Assembly: GCA_027886175.1 (NCBI GenBank)
Contig: JAJNNQ010000040.1
Location: 29,098,001 to 29,162,000, forward strand
From: Phylloscopus collybita
Lineage: Eukaryota; Chordata; Aves; Passeriformes; Phylloscopidae
Direction: 5' to 3'
DNA: 64,000 nt
Shown here: one piece after another, positions 33,828 through 47,440 of the stretch
Layout of the letters: every line of letters starts with the position of its first letter
Numbering within the stretch: the first letter of the stretch is position 1
The notes under the pieces: generated by a model
What the model was told of the DNA's origin: nothing
The model's database searches: none
The model's input: the letters and a program-made list of their open reading frames with translations, nothing else
Made by a program: the position numbers and the translations under genes

Positions 33828-36301
33828 CCCCTCTGGAAAGGAGATATGACCCAAAACAGCGCAAGCGAAAAAAAACGAGAAAATTTGGAAATGGAGTGAT
33901 TGCCACCAAAGAGACTGAGATGAAATGAGGGCCACTGAAAAAGGCCAAGACTTACCAAAAATGACTCCAATTTAAATCCTGGAATCAGGGAAGCCATGCA
34001 AAACAAGAGATAGGAGAAGATGTCTCAGAAGTGAAATGGAAAAAAAAAAATAAAAAATGACAGAAGCAAGCGAAAACCATAAAAGTGAATGGGGTGGCCA
34101 GAAGTGCAGGGAAATGGACGGAAGCTTGCCCAATTAATGCTCATTAAAATCGCAAGATTTCGTTCCCTTTCCTGAAAGGAAAGTCTTCCTTTCAGGAAAG
34201 GGAAGGAAATCTTGAAATCAGAGAACAAAGTCTAACAACCCCTCTGGAAAGGAGATATGACCCAAAACAGCGCAAGCGAAAAAAACCGAGAAAATTTGGA
34301 AATGGAGTGATTGCCACCAAAGAGACTGAGATGAAATGAGGGCCACTGAAAAAGGCCAAGACTTACCAAAAATGACTCCAATTTAAATCCTGGAATCAGG
34401 GAAGCCATGCAAAACAAGAGATAGGAGAAGATGTCTCAGAAGTGAAATGGAAAAAAAAACCATGGAAAAATGACAGAAGCAAGCGAAAACCATAAAAGTG
34501 AATGGGGTGGCCAGAAGTGCAGGGAAATGGACGGAAGCTTGCCCAATTAATGCTCATTAAAATCGCAAGATTTCGTTCCCTTTCCTGAAAGGAAAGTCTT
34601 CCTTTCAGGAAAGGGAACGAAATCTTGAAATCAGAGAACAAAGTCTAACAACCCCTCTGGAAAGGAGATATGACCCAAAACAGCGCAAGCGAAAAAAACC
34701 GAGAAAATTTGGAAATGGAGTGATTGCCACCAAAGAGACTGAGATGAAATGAGGGCCACTGAAAAAGGCCAAGACTTACAAAAAATGACTCCAATTTAAA
34801 TCCTGGAATCAGGGAAGCCATGCAAAACAAGAGATAGGAGAAGATGTCTCAGAAGTGAAATGGAAAAAAAAACCATGGAAAAATGACAGAAGCAAACGAA
34901 AACCATAAAAGTGAATGGGGTGGCCAGAAGTGCAGGGAAATGGACGGAAGCTTGCCCAATTAATGCTCATTAAAATCGCAAGATTTCGTTCCCTTTCCTG
35001 AAAGGAAAGTCTTCCTTTCAGGAAAGGGAACGAAATCTTGAAATCAGAGAACAAAGTCTAACAACCCCTCTGGAAAGGAGATATGACCCAAAACAGCGCA
35101 AGCGAAAAAAACCGAGAAAATCTGGAAATGGAGTGATTGCCACCAAAGAGATTGAGATGAAATGAGGGCCACTGAAAAAGGCCAAGACTTACCAAAAATG
35201 ACTCCAATTTAAATCCTGGAATCAGGGAAGCCATGCAAAACAAGAGATAGGAGAAGATGTCTCAGAAGTGAAATGGAAAAAAAAACCATGGAAAAATGAC
35301 AGAAGCAAGCGAAAACCATAAAAGTGAATGGGGTGGCCAGAAGTGCAGGGAAATGGACGGAAGCTTGCCCAATTAGTGCTCATTAAAATCGCAAGATTTC
35401 GTTCCCTTTCCTGAAAGGAAAGTCTTCCTTTCAGGAAAGGGAACGAAATCTTGAAATCAGAGAACAAAGTCTAACAACCCCTCTGGAAAGGAGATATGAC
35501 CCAAAACAGCGCAAGCGAAAAAAACCGAGAAAATTTGGAAATGGAGTGATTGCCACCAAAGAGACTGAGATGAAATGAGGGCCACTGAAATAGGCCAAGA
35601 CTTACCAAAAATGACTCCAATTTAAATCCTGGAATCAGGGAAGCCATGCAAAACAAGAGATAGGAGAAGATGTCTCAGAAGTGAAATGGAAAAAAAAAAA
35701 TAAAAAATGACAGAAGCAAGCGAAAACCATAAAAGTGAATGGGGTGGCCAGAAGTGCAGGGAAATGGACGGAAGCTTGCCCAATTAATGCTCATTAAAAT
35801 CGCAAGATTTCGTTCCCTTTCCTGAAAGGAAAGTCTTCCTTTCAGGAAAGGGAACGAAATCTTGAAATCAGAGAACAAAGTCTAACAACCCCTCTGGAAA
35901 GGAGATATGACCCAAAACAGCGCAAGCGAAAAAAACCGAGAAAATTTGGAAATGGAGTGATTGCCACCAAAGAGACTGAGATGAAATGAGGGCCACTGAA
36001 AAAGGCCAAGACTTACCAAAAATGACTCCAATTTAAATCCTGGAATCAGGGAAGCCATGCAAAACAAGAGATAGGAGAAGATGTCTCAGAAGTGAAATGG
36101 AAAAAAAACCCATGGAAAAATGACAGAAGCAAGCGAAAACCATAAAAGTGAATGGGGTGGCCAGAAGTGCAGGGAAATGGACGGAAGCTTGCCCAATTAA
36201 TGCTCATTAAAATCGCAAGATTTCGTTCCCTTTCCTGAAAGGAAAGTCTTCCTTTCAGGAAAGGGAACGAAATCTTGAAATCAGAGAACAAAGTCTAACA
36301 A
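33828..36301 (+). repeat. Monomers 83-88, transition to the right-hand GGGCCACTG domain
   Basis: From here GGGCCACTG monomers dominate. Markers include AAAAAACGAG and GGAAGGAAATC (33828), ACTTACAAAAAATG (34652), and AAAATCTGG with GAGATTGAG plus AATTAGTGCTC (35065). The last set recurs at 38779 and 44140. GAAATAGGCC (35478) recurs at 39192, 39605 and 44553. No gene or insertion is visible. Confidence 0.8.
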
Positions 36302-37538
36302 CCCCTCTGGAAAGGAGATATGACCCAAAACAGCGCAAGCGAAAAAAACCGAGAAAATTTGGAAATGGAGTGATTGCCACCAAAGAGACTGAGATGAAAT
36401 GAGGGCCACTGAAAAAGGCCAAGACTTACCAAAAATGACTCCAATTTAAATCCTGGAATCAGGGAAGCCATGCAAAACAAGAGATAGGAGAAGATGTCTC
36501 AGAAGTGAAATGGAAAAAAAACCCATGGAAAAATGACAAAAGCAAGCGAAAACCATAGAAGTGAATGGGGTGGCCAGAAGTGCAGGGAAATGGACGGAAG
36601 CTTGCCCAATTAATGCTCATTAAAATCGCAAGATTTCGTTCCCTTTCCTGAAAGGAAAGTCTTCCTTTCAGGAAAGGGAACGAAATCTTGAAATCAGAGA
36701 ACAAAGTCTAACAACCCCTCTGGAAAGGAGATATGACCCAAAACAGCGCAAGCGGAAAAAACCGAGAAAATTTGGAAATGGAGTGATTGCCACCAAAGAG
36801 ACTGAGATGAAATGAGGGCCACTGAAAAAGGCCAAGACTTACCAAAAATGACTCCAATTTAAATCCTGGAATCAGGGAAGCCATGCAAAACAAGAGATAG
36901 GAGAAGATGTCTCAGAAGTGAAATGGAAAAAAAAACCATGGAAAAATGACAGAAGCAAGCGAAAACCATAAAAGTGAATGGGGTGGCCAGAAGTGCAGGG
37001 AAATGGACGGAAGCTTGCCCAATTAATGCTCATTAAAATCGCAAGATTTCGTTCCCTTTCCTGAAAGGAAAGTCTTCCTTTCAGGAAAGGGAACGAAATC
37101 TTGAAATCAGAGAACAAAGTCTAACAACCCCTCTGGAAAGGAGATATGACCCAAAACAGCGCAAGCGAAAAAAACCGAGAAAATTTGGAAATGGAGTGAT
37201 TGCCACCAAAGAGACTGAGATGAAATGAGGGCCACTGAAAAAGGCCAAGACTTACCAAAAATGACTCCAATTTAAATCCTGGAATCAGGGAAGCCATGCA
37301 AAACAAGAGATAGGAGAAGATGTCTCAGAAGTGAAATGGAAAAAAAAAAATAAAAAATGACAGAAGCAAGCGAAAACCATAAAAGTGAATGGGGTGGCCA
37401 GAAGTGCAGGGAAATGGACGGAAGCTTGCCCAATTAATGCTCATTAAAATCACAAGATTTCGTTCCCTTTCCTGAAAGGAAAGTCTTCCTTTCAGGAAAG
37501 GGAACGAAATCTTGAAATCAGAGAACAAAGTCTAACAA
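36302..37538 (+). repeat. 3-monomer unit, first copy, marked by GACAAAAGC/CATAGAAG
   Basis: Monomers start at 36302, 36715 and 37128. The first has ACCCATGG, GACAAAAGC and CATAGAAG, and the second has GCGGAAAAAACC. This run recurs 1237 bp downstream. Confidence 0.88.
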
Positions 37539-38778
37539 CCCCTCTGGAAAGGAGATATGACCCAAAACAGCGCAAGCGAAAAAAACCGAGAAAATTTGGA
37601 AATGGAGTGATTGCCACCAAAGAGACTGAGATGAAATGAGGGCCACTGAAAAAGGCCAAGACTTACCAAAAATGACTCCAATTTAAATCCTGGAATCAGG
37701 GAAGCCATGCAAAACAAGAGATAGGAGAAGATGTCTCAGAAGTGAAATGGAAAAAAAACCCATGGAAAAATGACAAAAGCAAGCGAAAACCATAGAAGTG
37801 AATGGGGTGGCCAGAAGTGCAGGGAAATGGACGGAAGCTTGCCCAATTAATGCTCATTAAAATCGCAAGATTTCGTTCCCTTTCCTGAAAGGAAAGTCTT
37901 CCTTTCAGGAAAGGGAACGAAATCTTGAAATCAGAGAACAAAGTCTAACAACCCCTCTGGAAAGGAGATATGACCCAAAACAGCGCAAGCGGAAAAAACC
38001 GAGAAAATTTGGAAATGGAGTGATTGCCACCAAAGAGACTGAGATGAAATGAGGGCCACTGAAAAAGGCCAAGACTTACCAAAAATGACTCCAATTTAAA
38101 TCCTGGAATCAGGGAAGCCATGCAAAACAAGAGATAGGAGAAGATGTCTCAGAAGTGAAATGGAAAAAAAAACCATGGAAAAATGACAGAAGCAAGCGAA
38201 AACCATAAAAGTGAATGGGGTGGCCAGAAGTGCAGGGAAATGGACGGAAGCTTGCCCAATTAATGCTCATTAAAATCGCAAGATTTCGTTCCCTTTCCTG
38301 AAAGGAAAGTCTTCCTTTCAGCAAAGGGAACGAAATCTTGAAATCAGAGAACAAAGTCTAACAACCCCATCTGGAAAGGAGATATGACCCAAAACAGCGC
38401 AAGCGAAAAAAACCGAGAAAATTTGGAAATGGAGTGATTGCCACCAAAGAGATTGAGATGAAATGAGGGTCACTGAAAAAGGCCAAGACTTACCAAAAAT
38501 GACTCCAATTTAAATCCTGGAATCAGGGAAGCCATGCAAAACAAGAGATAGGAGAAGATGTCTCAGAAGTGAAATGGAAAAAAAAACCATGGAAAAATGA
38601 CAGAAGCAAGCGAAAACCATAAAAGTGAATGGGGTGGCCAGAAGTGCAGGGAAATGGACGGAAGCTTGCCCAATTAATGCTCATTAAAATCGCAAGATTT
38701 CGTTCCCTTTCCTGAAAGGAAAGTCTTCCTTTCAGGAAAGGGAACGAAATCTTGAAATCAGAGAACAAAGTCTAACAA
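37539..38778 (+). repeat. 3-monomer unit, second copy
   Basis: Monomers start at 37539, 37952 and 38365. The first two repeat the private variants of 36302 and 36715. The second also has CAGCAAAGGG in the hairpin right arm. The third begins CCCCATCTGG and has GAGATTGAG and GAGGGTCACTG, unlike its partner at 37128. The duplication therefore covers about two monomers, with a different third. Confidence 0.82.
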
Positions 38779-40015
38779 CCCCTCTGGAAAGGAGATATGA
38801 CCCAAAACAGCGCAAGCGAAAAAAACCGAGAAAATCTGGAAATGGAGTGATTGCCACCAAAGAGATTGAGATGAAATGAGGGCCACTGAAAAAGGCCAAG
38901 ACTTACCAAAAATGACTCCAATTTAAATCCTGGAATCAGGGAAGCCATGCAAAACAAGAGATAGGAGAAGATGTCTCAGAAGTGAAATGGAAAAAAAAAC
39001 CATGGAAAAATGACAGAAGCAAGCGAAAACCATAAAAGTGAATGAGGTGGCCAGAAGTGCAGGGAAATGGACGGAAGCTTGCCCAATTAGTGCTCATTAA
39101 AATCGCAAGATTTCGTTCCCTTTCCTGAAAGGAAAGTCTTCCTTTCAGGAAAGGGAACGAAATCTTGAAATCAGAGAACAAAGTCTAACAACCCCTCTGG
39201 AAAGGAGATATGACCCAAAACAGCGCAAGCGAAAAAAACCGAGAAAATTTGGAAATGGAGTGATTGCCACCAAAGAGACTGAGATGAAATGAGGGCCACT
39301 GAAATAGGCCAAGACTTACCAAAAATGACTCCAATTTAAATCCTGGAATCAGGGAAGCCATGCAAAACAAGAGATAGGAGAAGATGTCTCAGAAGTGAAA
39401 TGGAAAAAAAAACCATGGAAAAATGACAGAAGCAAGCGAAAACCATAAAAGTGAATGAGGTGGCCAGAAGTGCAGGGAAATGGACGGAAGCTTGCCCAAT
39501 TAGTGCTCATTAAAATCGCAAGATTTCGTTCCCTTTCCTGAAAGGAAAGTCTTCCTTTCAGGAAAGGGAACGAAATCTTGAAATCAGAGAACAAAGTCTA
39601 ACAACCCCTCTGGAAAGGAGATATGACCCAAAACAGCGCAAGCGAAAAAAACCGAGAAAATTTGGAAATGGAGTGATTGCCACCAAAGAGACTGAGATGA
39701 AATGAGGGCCACTGAAATAGGCCAAGACTTACCAAAAATGACTCCAATTTAAATCCTGGAATCAGGGAAGCCATGCAAAACAAGAGATAGGAGAAGATGT
39801 CTCAGAAGTGAAATGGAAAAAAAAAAATAAAAAATGACAGAACCAAGCGAAAACCATAAAAGTGAATGGGGTGGCCAGAAGTGCAGGGAAATGGACGGAA
39901 GCTTGCCCAATTAATGCTCATTAAAATCGCAAGATTTCGTTCCCTTTCCTGAAAGGAAAGTCTTCCTTTCAGGAAAGGGAACGAAATCTTGAAATCAGAG
40001 AACAAAGTCTAACAA
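38779..40015 (+). repeat. Monomers 95-97, local duplication of GAGGTGG/TTAGTGCTC and GAAATAGGCC variants
   Basis: Both 38779 and 39192 carry TGAGGTGGCC and AATTAGTGCTC, and both 39192 and 39605 carry GAAATAGGCC. Shared markers one monomer apart, overlapping in the middle copy, are the footprint of a single-monomer unequal exchange. The same markers, in unduplicated order, are at 44140-44963. Confidence 0.85.
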
Positions 40016-42485
40016 CCCCTCTGGAAAGGAGATATGACCCAAAACAGCGCAAGCGAAAAAAACCGAGAAAATTTGGAAATGGAGTGATTGCCACCAAAGA
40101 GACTGAGATGAAATGAGGGCCACTGAAAAAGGCCAAGACTTAGCAAAAATGACTCCAATTTAAATCCTGGAATCAGGGAAGCCATGCAAAACAAGAGATA
40201 GGAGAAGATGTCTTTGAAGTGAAATGGAAAAAAAAAATAAAAAATGACAGAAGCAAGCGAAAACCATAAAAGTGAATGGGGTGGCCAGAAGTGCAGGGAA
40301 ATGGACGGAAGCTTGCCCAATTAATGCTCATTAAAATCGCAAGATTTCGTTCCCTTTCCTGAAAGGAAAGTCTTCCTTTCAGGAAAGGGAACGAAATCTT
40401 GAAATCAGAGAACAAAGTCTAACAACCCCTCTGGAAAGGAGATATGACCCAAAACAGCGCAAGCGAAAAAAACCGAGAAAATTTGGAAATGGAGTGATTG
40501 CCACCAAAGAGACTGAGATGAAATGAGGGCCACTGAAAAAGGCCAAGACTTACCAAAAATGACTCCAATTTAAATCCTGGAATCAGGGAAGCCATGCAAA
40601 ACAAGAGATAGGAGAAGATGTCTCAGAAGTGAAATGGAAAAAAAAAACCATGGAAAAATGACAGAAGCAAGCGAAAACCATAAAAGTGAATGGGGTGGCC
40701 AGAAGTGCAGGGAAATGGACGGAAGCTTGCCCAATTAATGCTCATTAAAATCGCAAGATTTCGTTCCCTTTCCTGAAAGGAAAGTCTTCCTTTCAGGAAA
40801 GGGAACGAAATCTTGAAATCAGAGAACAAAGTCTAACAACCCCTCTGGAAAGGAGATATGACCCAAAACAGCGCAAGCGAAAAAAACCGAGAAAATTTGG
40901 AAATGGAGTGATTGCCACCAAAGAGACTGAGATGAAATGAGGGCCACTGAAAAAGGCCAAGACTTACCAAAAATGACTCCAATTTAAATCCTGGAATCAG
41001 GGAAGCCATGCAAAACAAGAGATAGGAGAAGATGTCTCAGAAGTGAAATGGAAAAAAAAAAATAAAAAATGACAGAAGCAAGCGAAAACCATAAAAGTGA
41101 ATGGGGTGGCCAGAAGTGCAGGGAAATGGACGGAAGCTTGCCCAATTAATGCTCATTAAAATCGCAAGATTTCGTTCCCTTTCCTGAAAGGAAATCTTCC
41201 TTTCAGGAAAGGGAACGAAATCTTGAAATCAGAGAACAAAGTCTAACAACCCCTCTGGAAAGGAGATATGACCCAAAACAGCGCAAGCGAAAAAAACCGA
41301 GAAAATTTGGAAATGGAGTGATTGCCACCAAAGAGACTGAGATGAAATGAGGGCCACTGAAAAAGGCCAAGACTTACCAAAAATGACTCCAATTTAAATC
41401 CTGGAATCAGGGAAGCCATGCAAAACAAGAGATAGGAGAAGATGTCTCAGAAGTGAAATGGAAAAAAAAAAATAAAAAATGACAGAAGGAAGCGAAAACC
41501 ATAAAAGTGAATGGGGTGGCCAGAAGTGCAGGGAAATGGACGAAAGCTTGCCCAATTAATGCTCATTAAAATCGCAAGATTTCGTTCCCTTTCCTGAAAG
41601 GAAAGTCTTCCTTTCAGGAAAAGGAACGAAATCTTGAAATCAGAGAACAAAGTCTAACAACCCCTCTGGAAAGGAGATATGACCCAAAACAGCGCAAGCG
41701 AAAAAAACCGAGAAAATTTGGAAATGGAGTGATTGCCACCAAAGAGACTGAGATGAAATGAGGGCCACTGAAAAAGGCCAAGACTTACCAAAAATGACTC
41801 CAATTTAAATCCTGGAATCAGGGAAGCCATGCAAAACAAGAGATAGGAGAAAATGTCTCAGAAGTGAAAAAAAAAAAAAAAACCATGGAAAAATAACAGA
41901 AGGAAGCGAAAACCATAAAAGTGAATGGGGTGGCCAGAAGTGCAGGGAAATGGACGGAAGCTTGCCCAATTAATGCTCATTAAAATCGCAAGATTTCGTT
42001 CCCTTTCCTGAAAGGAAAGTCTTCCTTTCAGGAAAGGGAACGAAATCTTGAAATCAGAGAACAAAGTCTAACAACCCCTCTGGAAAGGAGATATGACCCA
42101 AAACAGCGCAAGCGAAAAAAAACGAGAAAATTTGGAAATGGAGTGATTGCCACCAAAGAGACTGAGATGAAATGAGGGCCACTGAAAAAGGCCAAGACTT
42201 ACCAAAAATGACTCCAATTTAAATCCTGGAATCAGGGAAGCCATGCAAAACAAGAGATAGGAGAAGATGTCTCAGAAGTGAAATGGAAAAAAAAAAATAA
42301 AAAATGACAGAAGCAAGCGAAAACCATAAAAGTGAATGGGGTGGCCAGAAGTGCAGGGAAATGGACGGAAGCTTGCCCAATTAATGCTCATTAAAATCGC
42401 AAGATTTCGTTCCCTTTCCTGAAAGGAAAGTCTTCCTTTCAGGAAAGGGAACGAAATCTTGAAATCAGAGAACAAAGTCTAACAA
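40016..42485 (+). repeat. HOR unit R1, 6 monomers, opened by an ACTTAGC/TCTTTGAAG monomer
   Basis: Monomers start at 40016, 40426, 40840, 41250, 41661 and 42075. The 410-bp opener has ACTTAGCAAAAATG and TCTTTGAAG. The third has a 3-base hairpin loop (ATC). The fourth and fifth have AGAAGGAAGCG, and the fifth also AAATAACAG and a GTG-poly-A form. This marker order recurs at 44964, partly at 47441, and at 52799. Confidence 0.82.
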
Positions 42486-44963
42486 CCCCTCTGGAAAGGA
42501 GATATGACACAAAACAGCGCAAGCGAAAAAAACCGAGAAAATTTGGAAATGGAGTGATTGCCACCAAAGAGACTGAGATGAAATGAGGGCCGCTGAAAAA
42601 GGCCAAGACTTACCAAAAATGACTCCAATTTAAATCCTGGAATCAGGGAAGCCATGCAAAACAAGAGATAGGAGAAGATGTCTCAGAAGTTAAATGGAAA
42701 AAAAAAACCATGGAAAAATGACAGAAGCAAGCGAAAACCATAAAAGTGAATGGGGTGGCCAGAAGTGCAGGGAAATGGACGGAAGCTTGCCCAATTAATG
42801 CTCATTAAAATCGCAAGATTTCGTTCCCTTTCCTGAAAGGAAAGTCTTCCTTTCAGGAAAGGGAACGAAATCTTGAAATCAGAGAACAAAGTCTAACAAC
42901 CCCTCTGGAAAGGAGATATGACCCAAAACAGCGCAAGCGAAAAAAACCGAGAAAATTTGGAAATGGAGTGATTGCCACCAAAGAGACTGAGATGAAATGA
43001 GGGCCGCTGAAAAAGGCCAAGACTTACCAAAAATGACTCCAATTTAAATCCTGGAATCAGGGAAGCCATGCAAAACAAGAGATAGGAGAAGATGTCTCCG
43101 AAGTGAAATGGAAAAAAAAACCATGGAAAAATGACAGAAGCAAGCGAAAACCATAAAAGTGAATGGGGTGGCCAGAAGTGCAGGGAAATGGACGGAAGCT
43201 TGCCCAATTAATGCTCATTAAAATCGCAAGATTTCGTTCCCTTTCCTGAAAGGAAAGTCTTCCTTTCAGGAAAGGGAACGAAATCTTGAAATCAGAGAAC
43301 AAAGTCTAACAACCCCTCTGGAAAGGAGATATGACCCAAAACAGCGCAAGCGAAAAAAAACCGAGAAAATTTGGAAATGGAGTGATTGCCACCAAAGAGA
43401 CTGAGATGAAATGAGGGCCGCTGAAAAAGGCCAAGACTTACCAAAAATGACTCCAATTTAAATCCTGGAATCAGGGAAGCCATGCAAAACAAGAGATAGG
43501 AGAAGATGTCTCAGAAGTGAAATGGAAAAAAAAACCATGGAAAAATGACAGAAGCAAGCGAAAACCCTAAAAGTGAATGGGGTGGCCAGAAGTGCAGGGA
43601 AATGGACGGAAGCTTGCCCAATTAATGCTCATTAAAATCGCAAGATTTCGTTCCCTTTCCTGAAAGGAAAGTCTTCCTTTCAGGAAAGGGAACGAAATCT
43701 TGAAATCAGAGAACAAAGTCTAACAACCCCTCTGGAAAGGAGATATGACCCAAAACAGCGCAAGCGAAAAAAACCGAGAAAATTTGGAAATGGAGTGATT
43801 GCCACCAAAGAGACTGAGATGAAATGAGGGCCACTGAAAAAGGCCAAGACTTACCAAAAATGACTCCAATTTAAATCCTGGAATCAGGGAAGCCATGCAA
43901 AACAAGAGATAGGAGAAGATGTCTCCGAAGTGAAATGGAAAAAAAAACCATGGAAAAATGACAGAAGCAAGCGAAAACCATAAAAGTGAATGGGGTGGCC
44001 AGAAGTGCAGGGAAATGGACGGAAGCTTGCCCAATTAATGCTCATTAAAATCGCAAGATTTCGTTCCCTTTCCTGAAAGGAAAGTCTTCCTTTCAGGAAA
44101 GGGAACGAAATCTTGAAATCAGAGAACAAAGTCTAACAACCCCTCTGGAAAGGAGATATGACCCAAAACAGCGCAAGCGAAAAAAACCGAGAAAATCTGG
44201 AAATGGAGTGATTGCCACCAAAGAGATTGAGATGAAATGAGGGCCACTGAAAAAGGCCAAGACTTACCAAAAATGACTCCAATTTAAATCCTGGAATCAG
44301 GGAAGCCATGCAAAACAAGAGATAGGAGAAGATGTCTCAGAAGTGAAATGGAAAAAAAAACCATGGAAAAATGACAGAAGCAAGCGAAAACCATAAAAGT
44401 GAATGAGGTGGCCAGAAGTGCAGGGAAATGGACGGAAGCTTGCCCAATTAGTGCTCATTAAAATCGCAAGATTTCGTTCCCTTTCCTGAAAGGAAAGTCT
44501 TCCTTTCAGGAAAGGGAACGAAATCTTGAAATCAGAGAACAAAGTCTAACAACCCCTCTGGAAAGGAGATATGACCCAAAACAGCGCAAGCGAAAAAAAC
44601 CGAGAAAATTTGGAAATGGAGTGATTGCCACCAAAGAGACTGAGATGAAATGAGGGCCACTGAAATAGGCCAAGACTTACCAAAAATGACTCCAATTTAA
44701 ATCCTGGAATCAGGGAAGCCATGCAAAACAAGAGATAGGAGAAGATGTCTCAGAAGTGAAATGGAAAAAAAAAAATAAAAAATGACAGAAGCAAGCGAAA
44801 ACCATAAAAGTGAATGGGGTGGCCAGAAGTGCAGGGAAATGGACGGAAGCTTGCCCAATTAATGCTCATTAAAATCGCAAGATTTCGTTCCCTTTCCTGA
44901 AAGGAAAGTCTTCCTTTCAGGAAAGGGAACGAAATCTTGAAATCAGAGAACAAAGTCTAACAA
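42486..44963 (+). repeat. Monomers 104-109, insertion of left-type monomers into the right domain
   Basis: Monomers 42486, 42900 and 43313 are GGGCCGCTG types typical of the left half. 42486 has private GACACAAAAC and GAAGTTAAATGG. 43313 has the extra A after GCG seen in M1/M2 and the AACCCTAAAAG of 29711/30949. 44140-44963 repeats the markers of 38779-40015. The run 42900-44139 recurs at 55268-56507. Confidence 0.8.
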
Positions 44964-47440
44964 CCCCTCTGGAAAGGAGATATGACCCAAAACAGCGCAA
45001 GCGAAAAAAAACGAGAAAATTTGGAAATGGAGTGATTGCCACCAAAGAGACTGAGATGAAATGAGGGCCACTGAAAAAGGCCAAGACTTAGCAAAAATGA
45101 CTCCAATTTAAATCCTGGAATCAGGGAAGCCATGCAAAACAAGAGATAGGAGAAGATGTCTTTGAAGTGAAATGGAAAAAAAAAATAAAAAATGACAGAA
45201 GCAAGCGAAAACCATAAAAGTGAATGGGGTGGCCAGAAGTGCAGGGAAATGGACGGAAGCTTGCCCAATTAATGCTCATTAAAATCGCAAGATTTCGTTC
45301 CCTTTCCTGAAAGGAAAGTCTTCCTTTCAGGAAAGGGAACGAAATCTTGAAATCAGAGAACAAAGTCTAACAACCCCTCTGGAAAGGAGATATGACCCAA
45401 AACAGCGCAAGCGAAAAAAACCGAGAAAATTTGGAAATGGAGTGATTGCCACCAAAGAGACTGAGATGAAATGAGGGCCACTGAAAAAGGCCAAGACTTA
45501 CCAAAAATGACTCCAATTTAAATCCTGGAATCAGGGAAGCCATGCAAAACAAGAGATAGGAGAAGATGTCTCAGAAGTGAAATGGAAAAAAAAACCATGG
45601 AAAAATGACAGAAGCAAGCGAAAACCATAAAAGTGAATGGGGTGGCCAGAAGTGCAGGGAAATGGACGGAAGCTTGCCCAATTAATGCTCATTAAAATCG
45701 CAAGATTTCGTTCCCTTTCCTGAAAGGAAAGTCTTCCTTTCAGGAAAGGGAACGAAATCTTGAAATCAGAGAACAAAGTCTAACAACCCCTCTGGAAAGG
45801 AGATATGACCCAAAACAGCGCAAGCGGAAAAAACCGAGAAAATTTGGAAATGGAGTGATTGCCACCAAAGAGACTGAGATGAAATGAGGGCCACTGAAAA
45901 AGGCCAAGACTTACCAAAAATGACTCCAATTTAAATCCTGGAATCAGGGAAGCCATGCAAAACAAGAGATAGGAGAAGATGTCTCAGAAGTGAAATGGAA
46001 AAAAAAACCATGGAAAAATGACAGAAGCAAGCGAAAACCATAAAAGTGAATGGGGTGGCCAGAAGTGCAGGGAAATGGACGGAAGCTTGCCCAATTAATG
46101 CTCATTAAAATCGCAAGATTTCGTTCCCTTTCCTGAAAGGAAAGTCTTCCTTTCAGGAAAGGGAACGAAATCTTGAAATCAGAGAACAAAGTCTAACAAC
46201 CCCTCTGGAAAGGAGATATGACCCAAAACAGCGCAAGCGAAAAAAACCGAGAAAATTTGGAAATGGAGTGATTGCCACCAAAGAGACTGAGATGAAATGA
46301 GGGCCACTGAAAAAGGCCAAGACTTACCAAAAATGACTCCAATTTAAATCCTGGAATCAGGGAAGCCATGCAAAACAAGAGATAGGAGAAGATGTCTCAG
46401 AAGTGAAATGGAAAAAAAAACCATGGAAAAATGACAGAAGCAAGCGAAAACCATAAAAGTGAATGGGGTGGCCAGAAGTGCAGGGAAATGGACGGAAGCT
46501 TGCCCAATTAATGCTCATTAAAATCGCAAGATTTCGTTCCCTTTCCTGAAAGGAAAGTCTTCCTTTCAGGAAAAGGAACGAAATCTTGAAATCAGAGAAC
46601 AAAGTCTAACAACCCCTCTGGAAAGGAGATATGACCCAAAACAGCGCAAGCGAAAAAAACCGAGAAAATTTGGAAATGGAGTGATTGCCACCAAAGAGAC
46701 TGAGATGAAATGAGGGCCACTGAAAAAGGCCAAGACTTACCAAAAATGACTCCAATTTAAATCCTGGAATCAGGGAAGCCATGCAAAACAAGAGATAGGA
46801 GAAAATGTCTCAGAAGTGAAAAAAAAAAAAAAAACCATGGAAAAATAACAGAAGGAAGCGAAAACCATAAAAGTGAATGGGGTGGCCAGAAGTGCAGGGA
46901 AATGGACGGAAGCTTGCCCAATTAATGCTCATTAAAATCGCAAGATTTCGTTCCCTTTCCTGAAAGGAAAGTCTTCCTTTCAGGAAAAGGAACGAAATCT
47001 TGAAATCAGAGAACAAAGTCTAACAACCCCTCTGGAAAGGAGATATGACCCAAAACAGCGCAAGCGAAAAAAACCGAGAAAATTTGGAAATGGAGTGATT
47101 GCCACCAAAGAGACTGAGATGAAATGAGGGCCACTGAAAAAGGCCAAGACTTACCAAAAATGACTCCAATTTAAATCCTGGAATCAGGGAAGCCATGCAA
47201 AACAAGAGATAGGAGAAAATGTCTCAGAAGTGAAAAAAAAAAAAAAAACCATGGAAAAATAACAGAAGGAAGCGAAAACCATAAAAGTGAATGGGGTGGC
47301 CAGAAGTGCAGGGAAATGGACGGAAGCTTGCCCAATTAATGCTCATTAAAATCGCAAGATTTCGTTCCCTTTCCTGAAAGGAAAGTCTTCCTTTCAGGAA
47401 AGGGAACGAAATCTTGAAATCAGAGAACAAAGTCTAACAA
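44964..47440 (+). repeat. HOR unit R2, 6 monomers, 2477 bp
   Basis: Monomers start at 44964, 45374, 45787, 46200, 46613 and 47027. The order is the ACTTAGC/TCTTTGAAG opener, plain, GCGGAAAAAACC, AAAAGG hairpin arm, and two AAATAACAG/AGAAGGAAGCG monomers with GTG-poly-A. The two last monomers are nearly alike, probably a single-monomer duplication, since R1 and R4 have one. Confidence 0.85.
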
